A DNA stretch of 64,000 nt from Clarkia xantiana subsp. parviflora (Eukaryota > Streptophyta > Magnoliopsida > Myrtales > Onagraceae). Shown here one piece after another: positions 55,289-64,000 of this stretch (positions are counted from its first letter, which is position 1; each line of letters begins with the position of its first letter). Where the stretch lies: assembly GCA_036873135.1 (NCBI GenBank), contig JAPTYO010000020.1:2162081-2226080 (forward strand), written 5' to 3'. A program made the translations under genes and the position numbers. The notes beneath the pieces are model-generated. The model had not been told where the DNA came from, made no database searches, and was given only the letters and a program-made list of their open reading frames with translations.

Positions 55289-56062
55289 TAGGGGTGGCAA
55301 ACAGGTCGTGTCGTGTCGATTCGTGTCGTGTCGCTAGTGACACACGTGTCAACAGATCTCTCGTGTCTAAACAGATCACTTTAAATATGACACAGGCAGA
55401 TCTCGTGACACACGGGAGTTGGCAGATATCGTGTCACACGGAACACAGACACGAGACACATAATTTTGTTTTTACACCAAAAAAATATTACACTTTTTAG
55501 CCCAAATTTTTTACAAATGTTACAAAATCATCCTAAATCAAGCACCATCATATTTTGACAAATAATTAGATCTTCTCATTATACAAATAATAAGTTCATA
55601 AAGAAAAATTACTTAAATTTAAAAAATCGAACATTACAAACAAAATAAGCAGATATCTAAATTTCAAGTTATCTTGAAACTAGCACATGAAATCATATTA
55701 TAAGTTTTTTTTATTTGTCTATATAAGTTTTTATTATTACAAACAATTATATTATAAGTTTTTTTAAAATATTTTAATGTATTGAATAGTTGCAATATTT
55801 TTAAAATTATTATTGATAATTATATATATTTTTTGGCAAAATTATTGGTCTTTATATAAATATTAAGTTTCAAATAAGTCGTGTCGATGCGTGTCTATCG
55901 TTGGACCTACAGATCAGATCTACACGGACTTGCCTAAAAACGTGTCTAGTCGTGTCACAAATCTATCAGACACGGTCAGATTTTCGTGTAGATCAGGACA
56001 CGAAAAAAAGCAGGTCCGTGTCAGATCGTGTCGTCGTGTCGTGTCAGCAGTTGCCACCCCTA
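55289..56062. mobile_element. hAT-like non-autonomous element, TAGGGGTGGCAA family
   Basis: The left end TAGGGGTGGCAA and right end TTGCCACCCCTA are perfect inverted repeats, and TATAAAAC flanks both sides (55281-55288 and 56063-56070), an exact 8-bp duplication. Subterminal regions are built from 'gtcgtgtcg' and 'gacacg' words; the middle is AT-rich. Same architecture as the element at 4558-5173 but with different word content. No transposase. Confidence 0.9.
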
Positions 56063-56169
56063 TATAAAACTCAACAAACGTTATTAAGTGCGGTTTATGA
56101 AGGCCGCTGGGCTCATAGGTGTAGCTAGCTTTATAGATTTTAAGCTTACTTATGCAGAATATGATTTAT

Positions 56170-56636
56170 TAAGACAATTGAAGCTAGGGCTTTAGGCTCC
56201 TGGAAAAATGAGGCCTCATATATATTGTTATATATCTAAGTCCACTTCAGCTTATGACAAAAAAAATGTCCAATTCAAAAAAAAAAAGTCACTTTTCATT
56301 ATTTTTAGGCCAGCAATAAAATTGACATAATTATAGTCAATTTAAGTAATTAAGCCCATCATTTATTGAGCCAACTATAGGGTCTGTTATAGTCAATGTA
56401 AGCAATTAATAATATATACATTATACTTTCTTTCGAAAAATGAAATTATATTGTCAACTGAAAAGAAATTTTAGAAAAAAATTAAGTATAAATATTTAAT
56501 TAGTGAATTTGCTTCTTTAAAAGCTTACATAAATAAGAAATTACTATAAATAGTCAATTTAAATATTTCATAAAAAAATTGAAGGCCTCAAATTTAATTT
56601 TAGCTTTAGGCCCCGATCTCTCTTGGGCCGGCCCTG
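56170..56636. mobile_element. Element fragment ending GGGCCGGCCCTG
   Basis: The right end 'taggccccgatctctcttgg' plus GGGCCGGCCCTG is a terminus often met in plant non-autonomous DNA elements. The left part ('ctagggctttaggctcctgg', 'gaggcctcatata') looks like the opposite end but lacks a matching GGCCGGCCC terminus. No coding sequence. Confidence 0.45.
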
Positions 56637-56930
56637 TCGAAGCTCCATCGACCCTCTCCTGGTCGCATCGTCGACTCTCTTCTGACCCGATCTAGCTTCG
56701 TCAGTGAGCTAACTCCGCCAATTTGACATGCACGCCGACGTTAGAGACTGGGCCTTCATCCTCGATGTCTTAATCTTCGTCTGGCTTCGAACCCTGCAGA
56801 TATGGGTTCCAACCCCACATATTTGGGTTCGAATACCGCAGATCTGGGTTAAAACCCACAAGCCAACCCGTCTTTGCCCGCCAGGCACCCCGTCTTCATC
56901 CGTCGCACCTGCTGAAGGAATTCATCTTGG
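56637..56930. other. GC-richer islet with 24-bp repeats
   Basis: Phrases of about 24 bp ('atatgggttccaaccccac', 'atttgggttcgaataccgc', 'atctgggttaaaaccc') recur at 56800-56862. Related wording is at 11335-11400. The single open frame through it is repetitive and unrecognised. It may be a captured or dispersed fragment. Confidence 0.4.
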
Positions 56931-57345
56931 GAGTGAAAGATTTCTCGATTTAGTGTCTAGACTAGGTTCCTTACTAACCATAATACAAAATATATTATTC
57001 ACAATACAACATATATTATTCATTCAATTGACAAAAGGAGAAGGATACATACGGATCAATTTCTGAGAAGCTAGTGTTATTTGGGTGGGCCTACTTTCGG
57101 TCATAGGTGGGCCTAATTCATCACTCTTGATAACTGCATTTCCAAACAAAGCCAATACAATCACTCTTAATAAATAAATGTACTATAAATAAAATAACTT
57201 TGAGTAAATAAGTTTGAGTAAGATACGATTACAAATTAATAATTTCTCATAATTAATTCTAATTTGTTTATTTTTCAAAAAAATATTAATTTCTCTTAAT
57301 AAATAAAAATATTTTTTCTATATACAAATATATATATATATATAT

Positions 57346-57512
57346 AATAAAAGTGTCACTACTCACTAGTTTGGTATTTTTTCCCCCTAAAACGCTATTG
57401 GACATGGTGAACCGTAAAGAAAAAATGTCAATTTACCATTTAGGGTTCACCATGTCCAATAGGTTTTTAGAAAAAAAAAATAATAGTGACACTCGTATTA
57501 TATTTGTATATT
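57346..57512. mobile_element. Foldback MITE with a 19-bp perfect hairpin
   Basis: CTATTGGACATGGTGAACC (57395-57413) and GGTTCACCATGTCCAATAG (57444-57462) are exact inverted repeats with a 30-bp loop. Outside them, AATAAAAGTGTCACTA and TAGTGACACTCGTATTA pair as outer arms. The whole is a long hairpin, either a MITE or a small-RNA precursor; no protein is encoded. Confidence 0.7.
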
Positions 57513-57873
57513 GAAATAAATAAATATAAGATAAATCATCTTTATTAAACTTAAAAAGAGGTATGAATTAATTAACAAAAATTATTGGGTTCTAATCACA
57601 TGTTAACCAACATTATTTATTTAGAGTACATTTATGGCGTGCCTCATATTCATTGGTTGGTCAATATGCTGATATGACAGAATGGGTCCACCAAATAATT
57701 TCTCCCAAAATCGATTCTAAATAAACTAATTTTAGAGTAGGACGTGTTTTCGAAGTCCTGAATGTAAATACGAACCCGAACTGGGCAGATATCCAACATT
57801 CATCATGTGTGGAATGAGAAATCTTGGGCTCTATTTATAGGCCTCAAAGGGGATTTAGCCGGCTAATGACATT

Positions 57874-60380
57874 ATTAATCTCTAAACGTACTTTATTAGT
57901 AGATAACAAAGGGTTTTAAGCTCTTGTGAGCATGAGAGAGTTTGTAGTGTTGTGCATGGGTCGCGTGCGCGGAGCGTTGACGAGTTCTTCAAAGGCGCGG
58001 TCCGGATGACGATGTTGGACACTTGGGCTTGACAATGACCCAATAGTCGTAGTGAATGACATTTGGGCCATCACACAAATTGTGAATAGTAATTAAAGTA
58101 CCTAATGCAGGTCCAGTTGTGCAAAACGGGAAATTAATTGTTGCCTAATTATGCAAACCAAAATTACATATTCTAATAGTGTCCTAATACATTGCATAAT
58201 GTAATTTGTGAAAGTTTATATTTGATATATACATAATATATTTTGTGCATTTATGGACATATAAACCTACCATATAAATGTTGTTTTATATATATATATA
58301 TATATTAACCCTTATTTTGGGTAATTTCCTTCCTTCCAAAAGCTATACTATATGTATAGATATATAGCCTACCGTTTCAATTGTGTATGAAGAAGAAGAA
58401 AATTGATTTTGCTTAATCCATTCAGTTCCTCCTAGATCACCTCGTAGTCCTCCCAAAAACCCAACCATTATGTATACATATCTAGCGTAGCTTTGTTTCT
58501 CGACTTGGGTTTGAAACACGGCATGAATCCGACAGCGCTATCGAGAGATTCAATCACATGCTCAGCCACGGACCAACATGGGTCACCTGATCCATTTGAT
58601 TACGAGTAGCTTTGGTTGGACGACGAATCGAAGTTGTTACGGGTTTCCGATTTTACGGTTTTATTCAAAATTTCGTAGCGTTTATTCGATTATATTTCAA
58701 ATCTAATATTCTTGTTCAGGTATTGGTTCGGTTGAACGAATTGTGTGCATGATTCGTGTCAACGACACTGTTGTATCATGGGAGGTGATCGCCCATGTAT
58801 AAACCTCGTTGCATAACCTAATGGTGAGGTGGGGCGAAATTGCCTTAAGGAGAGCGTGATCCGCACGTGCCTCAGTTAAAACTTTGTCTTTTCCATTCGA
58901 TCTACGTATCACAATTTCAGTTTTTCACACACATACAGATTACTCGTTAATTGTATGTTGAATACCCAATAATAAATAATTGGACTTTAGTCCTACATAT
59001 TTCAAAATTACTGTTTTACCCCTATATCGACCAACGTTTATCCAACAGGCGATTGGTCAGACGTCGCGTGCACCATTCGGTCGGACGACTTAGTCCGACC
59101 GAAGGAATTCTAGGATCGGACTAGTCCTATCCTAGCATGCCTAGGATTAGACCAGTAACGGTCCGTGCGGTCCGTTTTCGCTCGCGGTTAGTGTGTTAGG
59201 ATCAATATTTCGATTTGCAATCGTGTGTGAGATCAACGTGACAATTAAATCCGAGCTAAAACGAACTTCAATTAGACGTATATCCATCAACGTCCATCCC
59301 TATCCCTACTGATCTACATTAGACCCACGTAGGAGTCGAACCTTAACCATGTCAATTTGATTCTAAAGTAGCATACAACAAACTCACGTATAAGCTACTA
59401 TATAAAACTAGTGAGCTATTCATAATATTACGAATTAATTTAAATATAAAACCGCACTAGACTTACATAATGGACATATACTCTCTCCTCAATTTATCGT
59501 GTAACGACATCAAAGTTCAAACTCTATTTTGATAATTTGATTGTCTTTATATTTTGTTTCTTATCAAATTGTTAACTTGAGTTAAGTTATAGCTAGGATA
59601 GGATTCATCATTCATGGGCCACCTCAAAATAATTGCTGGATGGAAAGACGGCTTTCAAGTTAATAATTACAATTAGCTTTCTCTTTTTATCATCATATCA
59701 TATATATTCAATCTTTAAAATGTGAAATTTTTGTGAAATTTCAATAGAAAGTAAGAAAAATAATGTAAATGAACGAATGTATTGGTTCTTGATGGACTCT
59801 ATATCACTTTCTAGTGAAATTTAATAAGAAATTTCACAGGTTGTAGCATAGCCCATATTCAACACTTTAAGCAACTTTATTATATTTATTATGAGATAAT
59901 GGTTTTTATTTTATTTTTAGTAGTTTTTTTTTTACGCAAAGTTCATAGCTACTTCGTAGTTTTTTTTGCTGGGCATAAAAGGCGATTTTATTAAATAAGA
60001 AATTGCAAAAAAAAGTTATACGACCCACATTAAATCAGTCGAGATAAATGGTTTAAAAACAGTTCTGAAAACAAGTCAAATACATGTTTAAAGTAGATAG
60101 CAAAGAAATCCAAAACAACGGACGAAATTATACAAAATAAAAATCAAAGTCAATCATCCAAAACACATAGAAAACAAACCTTAAAATCGTCCCTTATATA
60201 GACACCAATTTGGGCTATACACGCGCAAATTAAGAACATGAACAAATAATTTTGGAAATGATATAAGAGTTTGATCAGGACTACTATGATAATATAAGAT
60301 TCATTGTTATTAAAAGTTTAATTTAATCTTTTAAGAGTTTGTCATTAATCTCTAAACGTACATTATTAGTAGATAACAAA
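57874..60380. repeat. 37-bp direct repeats enclosing 2.4 kb
   Basis: 'attaatctctaaacgtac' followed by 'ttattagtagataacaaa' (one variable base between) occurs at 57874-57910 and 60344-60380, 36 of 37 identical. The enclosed DNA has no recognised gene. It contains a dispersed repeat (58745-58890) and AT-rich sequence. Confidence 0.8.
58745..58900. repeat. Dispersed repeat, inverted relative of 23811-23970
   Basis: In reverse complement this reads 'ctgaggcacgtgcggatca', 'ctccttaaggcaatttcgcc', 'ggttatgcaacgaggtttata', 'gggcgatcacctcccatgat', closely matching 23812-23935. Short open frames here are not conserved between the two copies. Confidence 0.65.
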
Positions 60381-61289
60381 TTATTAGAAATTTAAAATAA
60401 AATTCTAGAAGGATTGGATTTTTTTTACTCTCGGTGCTCTAGCATTTTATTTTAAATTTTTCATAATTTTTTAAATTTGATTAATATTATTTTATACAGT
60501 TTAAGTTAATTTTTTAAATAACAATAAATCTTGTTTTATTCTCGGAGTGATCAGACAACGCTAAAATCTTTCCTTATATATATAATATGTTCATTTTATC
60601 ATAACAAAAATACGTGTGAAATTTATAAAAGTAGTGAAAATCTTTGTAAAATAAAATTCTTAAACTGCTTAAAGATTATTTATTGTTTAATTATATGTGT
60701 CGGGGAGAACATTCGGTTCACCTACTACACCTACAAGTAATGTGGGTTCGCACTTTCACGACAAAAATCCCAGATCTCCAAAGGTCCTTTTTGGAGTTTC
60801 GAGAAGATTTCATTAAAAAAAAAAAAAAAACTAATCTATATATACGGGTTATTATTTGGGCAATAAATATATATTAGGGTTATTAGCGACGGCTAAACTT
60901 TGATTGTTCGTGCAAATTGCTAATAAAACTTTATTTTGCAGAAAAATGCAAGTTCAATTTTTATGCATAAGCAAAATAGTCAACTCTATTAACGCCGATG
61001 TAAATTATTAGATGAAATTATACATGTCTTAACAATTTGATGCAGCACACTAACTAGGAATGTTCCGAAACTAAAAGAAAAACGTAAATTTAAATCTCAA
61101 TCAATTACTTTGAAATGCTTACATTAATAAGGAAACTTCCGTATAATCTTGTTTGGAAAACATCACAATATAATTTTAAATAAATGACTTTTGAAATAAA
61201 GTTACACTTACAAAATCTGATTCGTTAGCCAATTATATGTAGTATACTTTCCTCCAATAACAGCTCCGCATGGAAAGAGCTAGCTATTT
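60381..61289. other. AT-rich intergenic DNA, nothing recognised
   Basis: A/T runs and short open frames without family features (for example at 60531-60877). No element boundaries were identified. Confidence 0.5.
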
Positions 61290-61631
61290 CCATTTTAGCC
61301 GGTTTGAATCTAGTTCGACCGGTTCTAGTGCAACGTTAATAAATTTTAATAAAATAAAAAAAAATACAACATAGATTCATATGGTAAGTTTCAAATACAA
61401 TTAACTTCAATAAAATCACTGAAAATACAACCCGATTGATTTTTTTTGTTACGGAGTCCGAACCGGCGAACTGGTGAACCGATCGGTCTGCTAAGGACCA
61501 ACCGATTCAAAAAACCGGGATTTCGACCGGGTTGCCTACATCATCCGGTTTGCTCGAACCGGTCCGTTGGAGGCCCAATTCCGATTTGAACCCGGTCAGA
61601 CTGTCGGTCCGGTCCGATTCTGATAACACTG
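61290..61631. mobile_element. Decayed hAT-like element, CAGTGTTATCAG family
   Basis: The right end GGTCCGATTCTGATAACACTG matches the terminus of the element at 5744-6158 with one or two changes. The left end is not clean ('agccggtttgaatctagttcg'). The body is made of CCGGTTCG words. No clear target duplication, so it is old. Confidence 0.6.
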
Positions 61632-62932
61632 GTCACAAATAGCCTTTTTACATTTATATATTGAATTAATTAATTAATATCATCTAATATATTATATATA
61701 TATTGTATATGTATAATTAAATAAACGTTCGGTTTGGTCTCTACAAGGTTGTTATGATCGATATCCTAATTAGGATCGGTGGAGGGTAGGATAAGATCGT
61801 TTGTAGGATCGGATCGGAGATCGTAAGATCCTACAAAATTTTAGTAACTATTTTGCAACAAAATTAATTACTATTCTTTAGGCGAAGAAATAACTCAATA
61901 CAATATTAAATCACCGAAATATTATTCAAATACTTTTATAGACATTAAAATTAAGTTGTAGAATTATAAATAAACATTAAAGTTCAACTTAGTACTAAGA
62001 CCCGACAATCAATTAAAAGTTCAAACTTATAACTAGTTATAATTATATATAGCAACATCATTAAGTCTATTCAATGCTTCATCAACTTCAAATCATAGGC
62101 ATATGAGAAATTCAAAATATTATTCAAGTTCAACTCCAAACATCTTGATCATTTGAGTTAGTAGTCATACAGTCATACTTGTATTTGCAAATATATTTTT
62201 TTTTTTAAAAAATTCTATCATAACTCTCTAAAGACCTTAAAGACCGAAACGTTTCGAAAACCGAACTGGAGTGAAAAGATCCAAACGAAAACCAGACCGA
62301 TAATCCTCGGGTCAATCTTTTCGGTTCAAACCAAGTCGGTTTTACCGTTTTTCGGAACAATCGTATTTTACTTTTCACCCTTAGTTTCTTGATCGTTATT
62401 TTCAGAACTCCAAAGTCGGGAACGTGTATCAAATATTTTTTTTTATAAAGATTTGAAGAACTCTATGTTATATCTTATCTTAATAGTAATAATAATTACC
62501 ATAATTTTACACAAGTGATTCTTTTAGATTGTTATTATGATTATTTATTATCTATTGTAATTTGTATGCAACATATTCTCCAAGTACACCCTGGCATGCA
62601 GATCAACTACCCAAAGTACATCCGAACTACATATATAGTACTAGTACGCGTCATATACAAACAAGGGCATTATCGTCTTTTTATTTACAGCAACGCGGTG
62701 GGGTCCATTTTACTACCTGCTAATGTCACCCCCGCTTCAACGTGCCTCCATTAATACCAAGGTCCAAGGAGGTGTTTGGTTCACCGTTTCTCAGTATTTA
62801 GATATAATAATAATAATAATAATAATAATATATTCATATATATCTTTGTGAGCATTAAAGTGATATCCGAATATTAAGTAGAAAAATGAATTTAGTATCG
62901 TATTTACTCATTACCGATCCATTCTCTTTTTA

Positions 62933-62969
<37 letters not shown>

Positions 62970-63640
62970 ACGGAGCTAAAAATTGAATTATAGACAACTA
63001 ATTAGTGTAAAAAAAATTTAGAGTAAAATTTTAGAGTAAAATTTGCACATTACGAAAAGTTGAGGGGGGCAATTATCCCTCATCTTATACTAGATTCGTC
63101 CCTACATATTTATAATTTCATTCAATTATGTAATATTCAGAATCTTATACTTACGATATGTAGTTTTTTATGACCAGACTTAGTGAAAAAAAACAACACA
63201 TGCATTGTCCGTTAACATAACTCCACCAACAGTCTAGTATAGTTAAGAACCCGGTCTGATAAGCCCAGTTTTACTCGTCTCCTCCTAGAGTAGTCGCCCC
63301 ATCAATATAATATAGTTAAGAAGTTAGTTTGTTAAGTACAATGCTAGTCGCATCCTCTTGTACTCGACACGTTAAACCACGTGTTATGAGAACCGAGCAT
63401 AACTTAATATTTTAATTAAGTCATCACTAAAACTTTCCAATCCTATTATTTTGAAACCGTATTATGCAGTATTAACTACTATAAAGACGAACCATGTAAT
63501 TAATATAATATAACGATTCAAAACATTATCCCAACTAGAAATCGAGATTCAATTAAAAAAAACTACCTGAAATACCACCACTACTGGTGGTGAAAAAGCA
63601 TTATTAAAGATTATTGTTTAAACACGTTGATTTACATTAT
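61632..63640. other. Intergenic DNA with simple repeats and element fragments
   Basis: No gene is seen. Positions 61750-61830 contain 'ggatcggtgg' and 'aggatcggatcgg' words and 62215-62380 contain 'aaaccgaac' words; both resemble the interiors of low-complexity DNA elements but show no termini. A (TAA)n run lies at 62804-62830 and (TA)n at 62939-62967. Positions 63200-63330 share 'tagtatagttaag' phrases with 28740 and 38820. Confidence 0.45.
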
Positions 63641-64000
63641 TTTTTGGCTATCCACTTTTTAGCTTCTCGAAAACGTAGCTCAGTTCAACTAAGTTGAATT
63701 GCTCAGGCGACATTCCCCTAACCAAATTCTTTTCTTTTTCTCGTCTTTGACCTGTTGTCTTTTTCTCTAGGTCTCCGGCACCGTTTCTCCGACAACTATC
63801 CTCAGATTGTCCCTCATTTCGCCGCAAAATCTGTTCCACTGGGCGGAGAATCTTTCTCCTAAGTGTCTACAATTGCGTGCTTAGAGTCAAATCCCAAGTC
63901 TGTGCAGTTCCGACAAGTTTGATCGTTCGAGAAGTTTCTGATTCTGAGAGAGGTTAGTAGATCTGCGTAGTTAGGGGTTTAGGGTGGACTTAACGAAAAA
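63641..64000 (+). other. Possible 5' region of a gene continuing beyond the window
   Basis: Composition rises from about 63650. The last 100 bp ('gagaagtttctgattctgagag' then 'gttagtagatctgcg') look like a plant 5' leader with a GT splice donor, but no start codon with a convincing protein is visible. The call is weak. Confidence 0.25.

Noticed and set aside
63648..63839. 63-residue minus-strand open frame at the right edge
   Set aside because: No ATG at its start and no family recognised; the charged composition alone is not enough to call a gene.

Overview
This window is plant nuclear DNA, most likely from a eudicot. The evidence is three intron-containing or promoter-equipped plant genes (a VIP1/RSG-type bZIP factor, an F-box protein, a proline-rich cell-wall protein) set in very AT-rich DNA full of plant-type transposons: Tat-type Ty3/gypsy, Ty1/copia, Helitrons, hAT-like elements with 8-bp target duplications, and Tourist-like MITEs with TTA duplications. 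No rRNA, tRNA, organellar or bacterial features were recognised. The species cannot be named from the sequence.

Layout. 1-1121: transposon fragments and the 3' flank of the bZIP gene. 1122-3625 (minus): four-exon group I bZIP gene. 3764-14392: a stack of Helitrons sharing the same 3' hairpin and 5' terminal box, with two hAT-like elements beside or inside them. 14393-26448: AT-rich DNA with Tourist-like MITEs and an old duplication (copy A about 17050-21800, copy B about 24165-25740); copy B lacks several insertions found in copy A. 26449-27866 (plus): two-exon F-box gene. 28835-38813: a short non-autonomous LTR retrotransposon whose 3' LTR is split by an 8.4-kb, minus-strand, broken copia element (30068-38423). 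40061-41230 (minus): secreted proline-rich repeat protein with its own TATA box. 45383-55177: a young Ty3/gypsy element of Tat type. 55178-64000: hAT-like elements, a foldback hairpin, dispersed repeats, and possibly the edge of another gene.

The most unusual unit is 45383-55177. Its LTRs are nearly identical (four substitutions plus a C-run difference). It has gag and an aspartic protease region followed by a second gag-like module, but no recognisable reverse transcriptase, RNase H or integrase. Downstream lie a 49-bp tandem array, then a 103-bp array, then a spliced gene on the opposite strand. That gene's predicted protein has a plant 'putative gypsy type transposon' (Transposase_28-like) region, a basic segment and a coiled coil. 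Antisense accessory genes and 3' tandem repeats are known in Tat elements; the combination with a duplicated gag module and three consecutive perfect stem-loops in each LTR is what deserves a closer look.

The three host genes show no sign of working together. Apart from them, the window is best read as layered transposon insertions, several with exact boundaries and target duplications that give a relative order of events.
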